A stretch of DNA of 64,000 bases, taken from the NCBI GenBank assembly GCA_037447655.1, contig JBBHKE010002155.1:62001-126000 (forward strand). Reading direction: 5' to 3'. This document shows positions 31,372 through 43,309 of this stretch, piece after piece (within the stretch, counting starts at the first letter, position 1; each line of letters begins with the position of its first letter). The translations under genes and the position numbers were made by a program. The stretch is from Zygnema cylindricum (taxonomy: Eukaryota; Streptophyta; Zygnematophyceae; Zygnematales; Zygnemataceae). Under the pieces are notes generated by a model. It was not told the origin of the DNA. It worked only from the letters and a program-made list of their open reading frames with translations, and did no database searches.

Positions 31372-31587
31372 GTGGCCAGCTCATACCTTTTAGTTAAAAA
31401 CCCCTAACTAATATATATTTCCCGTAAACCTCTGGATAGCCTATTTCGCCATGGCTCTAGCTCCCTCTCCAATTTCTCAGTGACTGCGACAAGTTTGAGA
31501 GTTGGAGAGAGAAGTTAGAGGTAGACTGCCTCGGCTTCTTTCTATTTAGAGCTAGAAAATACTTAAAATGGACCATTAATTTCTACA
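31372..31587 (-). mobile_element. copia LTR tip (216 bp) with U3 hairpin
   Basis: First 216 bp of the same LTR type, including the hairpin (about 31449-31520) and reaching the acceptor end of the tRNA-like region (GGCCAGCTCA). Matches 23757-23963. Confidence 0.78.
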
Positions 31588-31963
31588 TATATCTATGTGT
31601 AACTGTCAGAAATCAAATGTTTATTTTTAGCTACAGATCTCATGTTGGTACGTTTTGTTACACAATATGTTTTTGTTCACATAAGTCAATCAATGCCCGT
31701 TACACGGACATGATTCGTGTCGTGTTTTGTTATGTTTGATATATTCACATGTATTGTGTGTTGTTTTATCACGCTTTGTTGAGCCTTACCAAAGTATTAT
31801 ACAAATATACATTTATGTGTTCAATAAGCAATTGTACGACATGCAATATGTGTAAAGAGTCTCTCTGCAACTTTTATTGGAACAACAACCATAGAGTGAT
31901 GGTATAAGCATAGAAAACATACACACTTCCAAACAACAAGAATATTCCATTGAAGAAATAGTA
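31588..31963. other. no recognisable gene
   Basis: AT-rich spacer before a MITE; nothing else seen. Confidence 0.4.
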
Positions 31964-33686
31964 CACCGCGAATCGTAATTAGAGTAAATTACTCTAATTC
32001 GGTCGCTCGAAATTTCGAGTATATCACATGAAATAGAGTAAATGATTCTAATTTTTTCATTATTATATTTAAGGTAAAGTTTAATTAGCGTTTTTAATTC
32101 TAATATATGTTCGCTTTAAATAGTGTGGAGTACGGACGACCTCCAACCGTGCAAAATTGTACTTTATTAAGTAAAAAAGTACAAATAATGATTTAATACA
32201 TGCCGTTATCATGTAACTACGTTATAACAAACCGAGCAGTGCAAATGTCATATTAACGATAAACTGTACGAAATGTCAGATTCTGTACGAATACCTTAAT
32301 GAAATAGATAGCGTAATGAAACAATTAGCGTGACTTAATGAAATAGATAGCGTAATGTAACAATTAGCGTTATTCACGCTAATTGGGAATGTCGTTTTTT
32401 TTGGAAATATTTTTTATTCTAATTTTTCGTATACTCTAATTTGAAAACTGCTTTGTAGAAATTTTTTGGTTCAGAAATATCTCCACACTAGAATATGTGC
32501 ATGTACGAAATTGTTCAAATCGTACGCCGTCGCCTTTTTTTGACATCCGCGAATGCTGAAAAATATTTACGCATAGCGCGACTACGGGACAACGTGAATA
32601 TTTTTTCTGTAATTTTCTACTTGAAAAAGCACAAAAAAGTACGGCTTTGACAGACCATGCACCACTCTATTTAAAATCGCACTACATCGTGAGTCGCTAT
32701 TATCGGGGGTTTTGAAAGAAATCATTTACTCTAATTTGTTTTTTAAAGGGTTTTAATTCATTCTATTTAAGAATTTGGGTAAAAAAACGGGGTACCGCGA
32801 TTAGAGTCATTGACGCTAATAGAGAATCACGGTGTACATTTTAGGGCCAAGTTTCATCAAACGTTTCTGTAATTGTACGACTAATTATGTAGACCGGGTT
32901 AATTGAGTCGATGTTCCATCACGAAGACTCTGTAATCCACGTGTTATACATTGTGTGGTACCACGTGGGTTTTGACCGGATACTCAAAATCTTTAAAAAA
33001 TCTTCACACCGACAAATTTCACTTCAAATCTTCACTTGCGTACTATGTACCTGCGTACCAGGTGATAATACGACAACAATTTTGTACTTTCTGCAAAGGT
33101 CGGTCTTTTACGCCAGCTCATTTTTTAGATTTCCTATTTTCGAACATGACAAAAATCTTTTGCTAGAAATAGTGTGACGAAAGGAATTGCGCGACGAAGG
33201 ACCGTTTCGAGATTACATTTTTAATTTTCGGTTGCATTTTGAAAATTACGTACCATGTGCAAATTTCGTCAATTTTCGTTGGCTTTCCATCATGACACGT
33301 AACTTTTTCGTCCAGTGTGTCACTACTATTTTTTTTTTGTATCTGCCAACCCACCTCTTACAGGTACGTTGGCAGCTACAGAGAAAAATGAAGAGAACGC
33401 TTCGCGGATGAACATCCCACGGTCAGTTTTACCTCCCAGACCTTCGGAGAGTTTTGGCAAGATTCTCTTTAATGTATGTTTTCGTATAAAAACAAAATAA
33501 GCGGTACGTTCTGGTACGGTTAGTCGCGGATTTCTGTAAACTACCCCGGTTTTCGTCTGATGGAACTTGGCCCTAAGCCTCCTCTGTGAAAAGGTTCTAT
33601 CACATAAATTAGAGTTCATTACTCTAATTGTTTTTTTTTGTTTTTTTACTCTAATTTTTTCATTAATCTAATTACGATTCGCGGTG
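31964..33686. mobile_element. composite TIR element (CACCGCGAATCG type)
   Basis: Left end CACCGCGAATCGTAATTAGA, right end its inverse complement, each flanked by TA, the target of Tc1/mariner-like elements. The 614-bp element at 37137-37750 shares both ends and the subterminal TAGTGTGGAGTACGGACG. The interior here is enlarged: another end-like sequence (AGAGAATCACGGTG then TA) occurs at 32821-32836 and a different TIR element is nested at 32844-33573. No transposase ORF seen. Confidence 0.6.
32844..33573. mobile_element. nested 730-bp TIR element (GGGCCAAGTT type)
   Basis: Left GGGCCAAGTTTCATCAAACG, right CGTCTGATGGAACTTGGCCC: 18 of 20 bases pair as inverted repeats, with TA on both sides. 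No coding region recognised inside, so non-autonomous. Confidence 0.65.
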
Positions 33687-34371
33687 TACTGTACTGTGGG
33701 TACCAAGCTTGACTGTACGAAATTATCGACAGTAAAATTGTTCTATATTTCGACTACGACATGTAGACACCCGTCGCCAAAGTGCCCCACTCTCCCGCCC
33801 AAATTGGACTGTTTCAAACTTACAAGCAGAAGCTGCTCTTGAATAAGGGGCTAGCTAACAATAAGCTCTATATCAAACCTGGAAGTTGCTCAGCTGTGCC
33901 ACCTTCCAGCGAAATCAACGCTGTTTTTCGTGCGGAATTTTTTATTGCCTGATCGAATTTTCACTTTATTGATACAGCAAATCATTATGGTTTCACCTAG
34001 CATGCCGGCTTTCTTCAACACGTGAAACATTTTTATGGATTGTATAGTTTCGAATAAACATTTTTTTGTATTCAAACAATATCTAGGGCAGGTATTTGAC
34101 ACGCGTAAGTTTTAGGCCACCGTATAGCTGTCTTAACTTGAATGGGAGTTTTTAGTTTCTGGTTTCCAAACAGTTTTTTTCAGACACAACCAACGTGACG
34201 GAAGGAGGTTATTGACCGTACATCTATGGAGTGTGTACTGAGCGGAGGGCAGATTCGTACATTGAGCTCGGCAGTGCATTGTCTTGCACGCTCAGCACAT
34301 GCCGCTGAGGTCACTTTCGAGGCCATTTCTTCAGAGGTGGCCACTGCGTCCTTTAAATAAGCTGTTATCAT
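33687..34371. other. no recognisable gene
   Basis: Short minus-strand ORF at 33890-34102 has no recognisable features; otherwise nothing seen. Confidence 0.4.
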
Positions 34372-34818
34372 TTGCTCTCTCCCTCTCTCTCTCTTTCCCT
34401 CTCCCTCTCCCTCTCTCTTTCTCTCACTATCTCTCTTTCTCACTCTCTCTCCCTCTCTCTTTCTCTTCTCTCTATTTAGCTCTCTCTCCCTCTCTATCCC
34501 TCTCTCTCCCTCTCTCTCCCCCCCTCTCTCTCTATATCTCTCTCTCCCGCTCTCTCTCCCTTTCTCTCTCGTTCTCTCTCTCTCCCTCTCTCTCCCTCTC
34601 CCTATCTCTCTCTCCCTCTCTTTCTCTTTCTCTCTCTCTCTACTCCTCTCTCCCTCTCTATCCCCCTCACTCTCCTCGCTCTCGTCCTCTCTCCCGCTCT
34701 CTTTCTCTCTCCCCCTCCTTACCTCCACCTCTCCATCTCTCTCTCTCTCCCTCTGTCCCCTTTCTCCCTCTCTCTCCCTCACTTCTCTCCCTCCCTCTCT
34801 CCCTCTCTTTCTCTCGGA
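34372..34818. repeat. CT-rich microsatellite
   Basis: About 450 bp of (CT)n with CCCT and TTTC interruptions. Long Ser/Leu-Pro or Arg-Glu frames over it are artefacts of the repeat. Confidence 0.95.
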
Positions 34819-35344
34819 TGAATGGGTCAGGTGCTTTGACAGCTCAGCTGTGTTGAATGGCATATGGTACTAAAGCAAATGTTGGTCAATTGTAAGCCAA
34901 CTGGTTAATAGCTTTTGTTGCAGAATGCCGTTTTGGACATTTGTGGCATTATTTGCTCTTGATTATGGCTGAATGTTCTAGGTTCTTCCATTGTGAATTT
35001 TCCACATCGTGAACAATCTATGTTTGGTATTCAAACCGTTGGTGAACATCCTAAATTAAAAAAGCCATCANNNNNNNNNNGCACAGTTAGGCACCTGAAA
35101 AAACCGTTTTCTTTTTTCGGTAAGGCTCTACAGCCCCGAGTGCAACTGGCAGGCGAGCATAAAAGACTAACTTTCAGCAGGCAAGCTAAGGCCGCCGCGC
35201 ACATTAAAACACTGGAGGTAACCCTGTGTCTTACAGATTGAATACACTTCGGAGATCCTATCATATACGTGAAAACTGAAACTGTTACTTATTCAGGTTG
35301 GAACCCTGTGTTTTAGAGACTGGTTGATGTGGGAGAATATTTTT
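34819..35344. other. no recognisable gene; contains a 10-N gap
   Basis: Gap at 35071-35080. Right of the gap is a GC-richer patch (35100-35240) without a recognisable gene. Confidence 0.4.
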
Positions 35345-35607
35345 GGTTTTCCAGCCTCTCTACGAGAGTGCACTTGTATTTATGGACCAACTTTGGCAGC
35401 CATAACTTAATGCTCAGGTGAGCAAATTCAGTGATTCTTTTTGTTGCTGACTCAAGGGAGTCCAGGCTACACAGGGGTGTAGTTGGTCAGAGATTTTGTG
35501 TCCCAAGGTTGGACTTATTCATTGTCAAAGTCAAAAGTGCATATACTATCCTAGAGGCTTCACATAAGTTAGACATTCTGTGTCCCAATGGAGGTCACAA
35601 AATTACA
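35345..35607 (+). mobile_element. copia LTR fragment (R-U5)
   Basis: Contains GCTCAGGTGAGCAAATTCAG, the U5 core (35427-35443), GGGAGTCCAGGCTACACAGG, CTAGAGGCTT and an end CAATGGAGGTCACAAAATTACA. Matches U5 of the other family 3 LTRs. Confidence 0.75.
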
Positions 35608-35639
35608 CGCGCCGCCGGAATCGAACGGACGACTTTCAA

Positions 35640-35915
35640 TCAGAAAATACGAGCGGACGGTCAACGTGAGCCCCGACATCTCGGAATGGCTTTTTTCTTT
35701 TGCCAAAAAAGTCCACGGATTGACACGTGGCAGATTTCCACTGGATCCTAAAAAAGGAAGGGACAAAGCCACGGCGTCGGATGTGAAAGGTACAACGTTT
35801 TAACTGGAGCCGTATTTAAGCCCTACATATTTATTGTCGGTTATTGTACTTTCGGCTTGTACAAATGATCTGATTGGTAGGTACCTCAGGGGTTGTGAGT
35901 AGGGCGCGTCGGGGG
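35640..35915 (+). mobile_element. copia LTR fragment (U3-R)
   Basis: CATCTCGGAATGGC, CACGTGGCAGATTTCC, GATCTGATTGGTAGG and CAGGGGTTGTGAG follow the order of the U3-R part of the family 3 LTR (for example 21631-21860), here placed after the U5 fragment, i.e. out of normal order. Confidence 0.6.
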
Positions 35916-35964
35916 AATAAGACGTACAGATGAGTGTACAGGCCGTACATTTATCTGTACGGTC

Positions 35965-36140
35965 CGTACAATTATCGCCGATAGTTATCGTTATCGGCAT
36001 TATCGCCGATAAGTAGCCGATATTATCGGCTACTTATCGGCGATAAGACCGATAGCGATATATCGTACCAATATATCGATTATCGGGTCCGCGAAAAAAG
36101 GCCCATATCGGTTATCGGCAAATCCTTACCGATACACAAC
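35965..36140. repeat. ATCGGC-rich palindrome cluster
   Basis: A perfect 23-bp inverted repeat with a one-base centre (36000-36022 and 36024-36046), built from TTATCGGC/GCCGATAA units, inside a stretch with many ATCG words. It ends near CCGATACACAACACTA, the right-end motif of the elements at 37751 and 38155. Confidence 0.85.
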
Positions 36141-36461
36141 ACTATTAATTTGGATATTTGAAAAACCAAATGTCGATCGCAAACATGCTTATACTAATAT
36201 AGGTCACTGTACAGAATCTGCCAAATCATACACAAATTGTACGTTCACAGGGTCGAAACGCGGCTGACGGACGAATATGTGCGAACGAGATTTTTTACGA
36301 CCTCGATTTTTCTATTTTTAGAACGCACATTCTCATGCGTCCGCGGTTACTAAAACTATTTTTGTTTTTAATTTAACTTAATAAGGTACATTTATGTACG
36401 GTCTTACATTGACCGTACACCACTCTGTTTAAGAGACAACGTATTTTCGTTTTGTACGGTA
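36141..36461. other. no recognisable gene
   Basis: AT-rich, nothing seen besides scattered GTAC words. Confidence 0.4.
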
Positions 36462-36800
36462 CACCGCCAATCGCTATTAACGTAGAAGTTTCTTTAGCGT
36501 ATACGAATAATTAGCGTGGTTTACGATAATTGGGAATTTGGAAATTTTCGAAGAAATCGATTACTCTAATTAGGAATTAGGGTTTTTTTTTAAATAGTGT
36601 GGATAATTCTATTTGAGAATAAATAAATAAAAAGCGGGACAGGATAAGCGTACACAACGCTAATAGCGATTGGCGTTGTACTTGGAATAAAACCCTAAAT
36701 AGAGTAAAGAAAAAAATAGAATAAATTACGCTATTTGAGAATGAAAAAAAAATAGGCGGGACGGAATTAGCGTACCCTACGCTAATAGCGATTGGCGGTG
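36462..36800. mobile_element. 339-bp MITE (CACCGCCAATCG type) with duplicated right end
   Basis: Ends CACCGCCAATCGCTATTA and the inverse at 36783-36800, flanked by TA. The right terminal region is present twice (ending 36683 and 36800), so about 115 bp were duplicated in tandem. No ORF. Confidence 0.75.
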
Positions 36801-37136
36801 TACTTTACTGTACTGTGATGTACTTTCCACTTCGTAGCATTCGTGAGCGTCTCTCTTCGGTAACGTCGTTATGAAGAATATCTCGGAGTCAGCAATCCCA
36901 GATTTACACGTCGCATGCATTCAACGAAGTTCGGATCTGTTCGCCATAGCGTGTATAGGGAATGTGCAAAACGGCGAGAAGGTATACTAAGTTTGAAACA
37001 CCAAAAGTCAGAGACCGTACATCACTCTTTGAAGTCAGAAAAATCGCATGCGCGTATAACAAACCTAAATGAGTATTTGCGTATTTGGCTATTTGTTGTT
37101 GCACACCGTGAATCCCTATTAGAATTAATAGTACTA

Positions 37137-37750
37137 CACCGCGAATCGTAATTAGAGTAAATTACTCTAATTTGGTCGCTCGAAATTTCGACTCTATCAC
37201 ATCAAATAGAGTAATCGATTCTATTTTTTTAATTATTCTAATTTAGGTGAGGTTTAATTAGCGTAAAAAATATACTTTTGGTTTTTTAAAATAGTGTGGA
37301 GTACGGACGTCGTCTGACCGTGCAAAATTGTGATTTTATAACTAAAAAGATACAAATAATGATTTAATAGAAACGCGTTTTCACGTGAAATCGCACTAAA
37401 CAAAAAAAACAATCACATCGAAAAAAAGTCGTTCGTATAACTCTCGTCCATCGACAGCATCGTCGTCTGTGTGAACATTAAGTGACATTCAGTGCGACAA
37501 ATAGTACTAGTGTCATAATGACGCCAATACTATACGGACTGACAGATTTTGTACATCTACGTAATTTAGTGTTCACAATTATCGCGCACATAATTATCGC
37601 CGACAGAACCCAATATATAATACTTAATTAATTTGTATTAAATTCATAGTTGAGAAATCTATATCAGATAAATTAGTGTTCATTTCTCTAATTATTTTTT
37701 TTGGCTTTTTTACTCTAATTTTTTCATTACTCTGATTACGATTCGCGGTG
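37137..37750. mobile_element. 614-bp MITE (CACCGCGAATCG type)
   Basis: Terminal repeats CACCGCGAATCGTAATTAGA / TCTGATTACGATTCGCGGTG, TA on both sides. Shares subterminal sequence with 31964-33686 and, more weakly, with 45620-45700. Confidence 0.8.
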
Positions 37751-38128
37751 TAGTGTTGTGTATCGGGTAAAAATACATCGCGATAAATTCGATATTCAAT
37801 GTATCTATCAAAGCCTCAGAGGCCTCAATATGGTACGGACATTCGTATGTAAATTCAACGAAAAGAGTAAAAAAAAATCGTACGCCACCCCCCATCCCCC
37901 CCCCTACTGAGGGCGCTCCACTAAGGGAGGGGGGCAACCTTTTTTTTTTTAACTTAGCGAAAACTTTGATTTAATGCAGTACAAACTATATCGAATTATC
38001 GACCGATGTATCACAAAAATATCGCGACATTTACCTCCTCGATATATCAAAACGGCATATCGATTATCGGGTACCCAAAATTAGGTGCATATCGAATATT
38101 GTCTAGGGGGCTTTGAAACACAACACTA
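37751..38128. mobile_element. 378-bp TIR element (TAGTGTTGTG type)
   Basis: Begins TAGTGTTGTGTATCGGG and ends GAAACACAACACTA; the terminal ten bases pair perfectly. TAGTGTTG-like ends are common in hAT elements, but I do not see an 8-bp target duplication. Its interior is rich in ATCG like the palindrome at 36.0 kb. Confidence 0.55.
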
Positions 38129-38154
38129 GTCAACAGTAATATCAATACACGGTG

Positions 38155-38550
38155 TAGTGTTGTGTAACGGTAGCCAACTGTCGATAACCAATATGTACCA
38201 TTTTTTACCCACCGCTAATCAATACATTTTCTCGATAAGTTGTTGTCGTAATGAATGTCCTATATATCCCGATGCATTGCCGATAACTATTTAGCCGATA
38301 ATTATTAGCGATAGCTCCGTACTTCGGTACGGAATGGATTGTGAAAAAAAAAAAACGCCGCTACATCTACGCATCGCTCCTATTTATTATCGTACAAAAA
38401 AAGAAAAATGTTTGTACAGACCAACCCCCCAACCAATAATTATTTGTGATGAGTTTATGTTGGTTCCGGAGCAATATATAAGGACCACTTACGGTTCGAT
38501 ACTACCGCATCGGTTTTATCGTTGTAAGTCTTTACCTGAAACATAACACT
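38155..38550. mobile_element. 396-bp TIR element (TAGTGTTGTG type), second copy
   Basis: Begins TAGTGTTGTGTAACGG, ends GAAACATAACACT. Like the first copy it is preceded by CGGTG. Interior has GCCGATAATTATTAGCG. Confidence 0.5.
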
Positions 38551-41500
38551 GAATAATTTTGCACGGCCTAATAACAGTGGCTTAAGCTAATCCACGCAAA
38601 ATTAAAAAGCCTCAAAGTTTCCAAGATCGAAACAAATGGATAACGGTACAACTGAATTACTCGACGAGTACATCCCAAAACATAGTAATTTGCAAATGGC
38701 TAGGTAACCTTTGCATCTAAATAGCGAAGGAGGTAAAGCGACACTAGATAGGTTAGTGCTAGTTAAGTGATGGTTTGCTCTTCTAAACTCGGAGTGAAAT
38801 CATAGTCGGCTAACCGAGCTTATTCAAAGACGAGGGGGAAAAGCGAGTCTCAAAGAGGGTTGCCCCGTGCCTAATTTGGCATTTAAGGCGCTACAAATAA
38901 TGTATATTCATGTATATTGTATACATCATCCAACTTTGGTTTATCCGCCCGCAAGCGACATCTTGTCCCTTAAGCTCTATGGCACGGTAACGACACGTAA
39001 AACAATATTCTCGTAATTGAGCCATGTTAGGGATCATGCGCGATAGTTATAAAAACGATGATTTTTATATGAGTTCCGCATGCCACGTTAGTGTTTGAAA
39101 TTTTGAAAGTGATTTTTAGAACGAAGCATGGTAGTTATTGAGCATGCATCGAATTCATAAGCTCCAAATGCGAAACAGCTAAGGAAGCCCCATATGTAAA
39201 AGTGGGTCAAGTGTTTACCCACCATGTTGCCAAAGTTACCCGTTGATGCCCTATAAAAACAACGGCTCTCGATCTCCTCGTATAATAAAAAAAGAGGGAG
39301 GTGAGAAAATTGGTTATTTGATGGTCTGTTTTCCGTTATACACTACAACGACGAGTTTCCCTCAAATTGCCCCCTCTCTGATTCACTCATCTAAATGTCG
39401 TCCCCTAAAATGAGTTCATACATCTTTTCAGTCTATACCATCCGTTTCTTCCTTCATACAAAAAAAAGTGGTTGTTGGCATAAGAATTGGTTTGATGTGG
39501 TCAGTCTCGTGCACCCCTAATATCCTTTGGTGGAGTTTTACGACGTTAAATTTTGACGGTTTGGCATGTTGGTTGCTCTAGCTCTATGGGCTACTTCGCC
39601 CGCTTCGGTATCGGGATTAGGGGAACCTTCTTTCTGGTAACAAATACATCAAATAAAACAAAGTTATTTCTTGATGCACACGTTTTGTTCGAGTTACTTT
39701 GGTACCCTGTAATGTAGAAGGGGTAACCTCGTCCGTTTGATGAAACGAATCTGGCCAAGCCGACTAACGGTACAATCCTCAAATCTCTCTTGAAAATGTT
39801 TGTACGCGCCTTTTTTTGACCCACATAATAAATTAGTGTTATTAATGTTAGAATATAATTAACGCTAATACGGAAAAATCTCATTCAGTATTAACCACTT
39901 TATACTATGGATTTTGAAATTAGCGTCATGTACACAAATATGCTTTCCTTTAAAACGTCCACTTAACATCTTATTCCCACAACGTGATGTGTCTTTCAAT
40001 ACCAATTAGCCACCAGAATGAGCGTTGACAATACTAAATATACGGCATAAAATAGCTTAAATTTACTAGAAAATAACTTCAAATCTTACTCTAACTTAAG
40101 TGTTTCACACAAAAATCATGATCTCGGAGTATCAGTTGTTAGGTAATACACTTGCCCTTAAAATATTGTTGATATTAGCTCAACTTACAAGTTACATAGT
40201 CAACAGACAAGTTGGTCTTAAGTGTCAAATTAATGCTAATGCTATTTTTTGTTTTATTAACACAATATCTCGTTATTTAAATTAATGATCACGTTAATTT
40301 AATTTAAACGTCAATAGGGATGAGTGCTTACGTCAAATTTTTGATTACACTAACTATAATGAGTGTGCACACTGCAAGGCCCTTCTTTTCAAGGAAATTT
40401 TGTTTATACTTGGAGTTGCAAAAACGAAATCCGTAAAGGGTTTGAAACGAGGAGACATATAGTGCAAGGTGATTCGGATCCTAAGATATTCAGGGTAGTT
40501 GCATGAGCCTAAGTTTGAAATCACCATGTACACGGAAATTGAATACCAACACATGTCACTATCGTCACGGGGGTAATGCGGGAATGGGGAATTAAAAAAT
40601 GAAGGCTTATTATAGGATAAAGGGTTAAGCTTGAGAGCTACAAAACTGGCTTTGTTGGTAGTGCAACATGCCAATGAAATTAAACCATTGCACACAAAAT
40701 CAAAGCATCAAAAAAAAATTAGATAGAGCTTTAGCAAACATATGTAGGATACATCTTATTTCATTGTTTGTGTAGGCTATTTTATATGATGAGGGGTGCG
40801 CATAAAGACGTACGTAATCTACCGTGTTGAGATACGTCAAGATCCGTGTATGTTTTTATATTATTGGTACTGGTCATATCATTAGTTAATGATATAGATA
40901 ACCTTACAAGCTTTAAATGAATTAAGCGTAAGTATTAGGAGTATCCTAAAAACCGTCAAGATATGGTTGGCGTAAGCAGGTAGCTGGGGATGTGTAAAAT
41001 TTCATGTTATTGTTTAACAATTGTCGTGTTTCGACATAATTGTTTTTTAAGTTTTGTTTTTATAAAAAAAAAAATGGACTTGTTGACTTTTACCATTTAC
41101 CACCTTTATGTCATTTCCTATTGCGCATGTGGTTTGTAGTTGACTATTATTTTATTGATGGGTGGGGAACTAGGTAAACTTTCCCTTCAATTAGCACATT
41201 AAAAGAAATGGGAAAAGTGGGGCACTTGCCGATAGCTATGCTCCGTTTAAATTTGAAAATACGCCTTACTTTGAAGAACATAAAGGTCCCTTATAATGTG
41301 ACAAGGGTATTTCATCTTAAGGGGCCTTTTATTAATTTAAAAAAAATATTTGTTGTTGGTGGTGGACAAAATGTTTATGGAGTTAGAGCCCGATTCAAAT
41401 TAGTGGAATGCGGTGTGAGATTTAGGTTAGCACAATATTTTTCACAAGGGAGATCAAGCCAAACAACGTGCGTGTATAGTTTGAGGGCCAACCTCTTTGG

Positions 41501-42185
41501 AGGGTCTATGAAGAAGAAATAACAGACAAGAAATGAGGGGTAAGTTTTCATTTTGGTGTTATGTTTTTTACAACTCATGTGCCGAATGCTCAAGGGGCAC
41601 GATACAAGGAGTTTTCGGGATGATTTTGAATTGAAGGAAAGTTGGTGTCACAAAGACCTCTAAGAGATTGTTGTGAGATGGGATCAAGCTTGTCCTCTTC
41701 CGTTTTTAGGGGAAGATAAGGAAACACCACTAAAGGCTCGACAAATTGCTTGCCTAAGAGAATTTTGGTACATTACATGACATAGTAAAGGTTATATTCA
41801 TAGATTAAATAAGATGTCCATAATCTTGTTAAAACCTTATTCAAGTGGCTAGATCCTCCCACTTTTGTTGCTTTATCAAAGAAAGCGATGACGCTTTCAA
41901 TCACCCCCCTCATCAATTAACTCTTGTTTGGTGCTTCCCATGGCTTTCAAAAGGTCGGGGTATCGCAGATCGTAAAATCTCAACGGCACCTTCTGACAAC
42001 AAATGTCTCGTGGTCGTTATAATGACGTCCAAAAGGGTGATACTCGGCTGGCCCGTACACCGTGAATCGCTATTAGTGTTAATGTTTTTTTCCTTTTTTT
42101 TTAATATTTTTGGTCTCATTTTGATGCCGTATCAAATGATATATGGTAAGAAAAAGAAATCGAAAAGCTATGGCGGAAAGTTTAC
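38551..42185. other. long region without a recognisable gene
   Basis: AT-rich single-copy-looking sequence. A TATA-like CTATAAAAAC at about 39251 sits before GGCTCTCGATCTCC but no ORF follows. ORFs at 39591-39884, 40354-40695, 41208-41522 and 41845-42192 have no recognisable motif. A MITE-like end (TACACCGTGAATCGCTATTA) occurs at about 42056. Confidence 0.4.
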
Positions 42186-42430
42186 GTGTTGATGAAGTCA
42201 CAAGGTAGCATGACTTCGCAAGGTACAGTAGCATGACTTCGCGATGTCACAAAACCCTAAACATCTACAATGTCACAAAAACTCGACGTATACAACCGTC
42301 GCCGTTTTTGTAGACGTCACTAATTTTAGGAAGTTTCGTAGTCGTCTACATTTCGTTTCGTACTATCGTAGGCTGTCGCATATTTTGTAGACGTCTACAC
42401 CTGTCACATATTTGATGTAATGAAGGTGGA
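42186..42430. repeat. dispersed repeat rich in TGTCACAAAA and GTAGACGTC
   Basis: Alignable by eye, in inverted orientation, to 52190-52410 (shared ATGTCACAAAA, GTTTTTGTNGNCGTCAC, TTTCGTAGTCGT, TACAACCGTC). The two copies flank the split copia RT gene. Confidence 0.55.
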
Positions 42431-42529
42431 AGTAATGATTGACATAGGAACACTTTGAAAAGTACACCGTAAAATCTGCGCTAAAATCCAAAGTAGCGTT
42501 TTAAAGTGTCGGTTACATGGGAACACGGC

Positions 42530-42817
42530 CTTACTCAAGCCAGTCTCGCTGATGTCAAAGATCCATCACTGACATTAAAATCTACCCTCAAGCTCGCATC
42601 AAAATCTGCCCTCAAGCGTCCAGATGCAGACAAGTGGCATTTGACGGCCAATGACGAATATCAAGCATTAGTGACGAATCAGAGTTGGACGCTTTGCGAG
42701 CTGCCATTTAACCGACGCGCCATTGGTTAAAAGTGGTTCTTAAAGTAAAAAAAAATGCAAATGGACGCTACAAGGCGCGGCTTGTTGCGAAAGGATATTC
42801 GCAGACTAAAGGAATTT
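42530..42817 (+). pseudogene. copia RT, N-terminal part (split gene)
   Basis: DADKWHLTANDEYQALVTNQ, WTLCELP, then with one stop a KWVFKVKKNANGRYKARLVA-like stretch and GYSQTKGI, the start of copia RT. Homology stops at 42817 and resumes at 52068 with DYNETFAHIAKFESIRTIL, the expected next residues. So one RT gene was split by the insertion that lies between. Confidence 0.8.
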
Positions 42818-43309
42818 AATTCATAGTTCAAAAGTAGGCGTTTTTATGGTAGGCCTTTGGTAGACGCACAAAACTTGGCAGTAAACTCGCGTAGAGTAGG
42901 CATACTGTATGTGTGTGCGTTGTGCACACTCATGTAAGAGCGTACGAATCTGACATATGATTATAGTACAGCGCACGCCGATGTACGATATTTTTTAGCG
43001 AACTAACGCGGCAAAGGATGAAATTCTGCGGAAAAGAAAACCCGGAAAAAAAAAGGGCCGGGCAACCAAATGATATTTCTACCGTGAATGAACCACGGAA
43101 AAAAAAGGGTAGATTACAGACCCAACAAACCGGCCACAAACTAAAAGCTCCCAAAGAAAGGGATACCGTTAAGTCAACATCCCAACATTGCATAAAATGC
43201 AAGGAAACACAATATGCGGTTTTCAAGTTCTCTACACCGCCAATCGCTATTAGGGTAATGAACGCTAATTCGCTCCCGCATGTTTTTCCCCAATTCTTAA
43301 ATAGCATAA

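Noticed and set aside
34180-34863. 227-codon minus-strand frame rich in Arg-Glu
   Set aside because: It is the translation of the CT microsatellite; both strands and several frames are open for the same reason.
38551-42185. Additional transposon proteins in the long featureless region
   Set aside because: I looked for RT, integrase, transposase and helicase motifs in the longer frames and found none.
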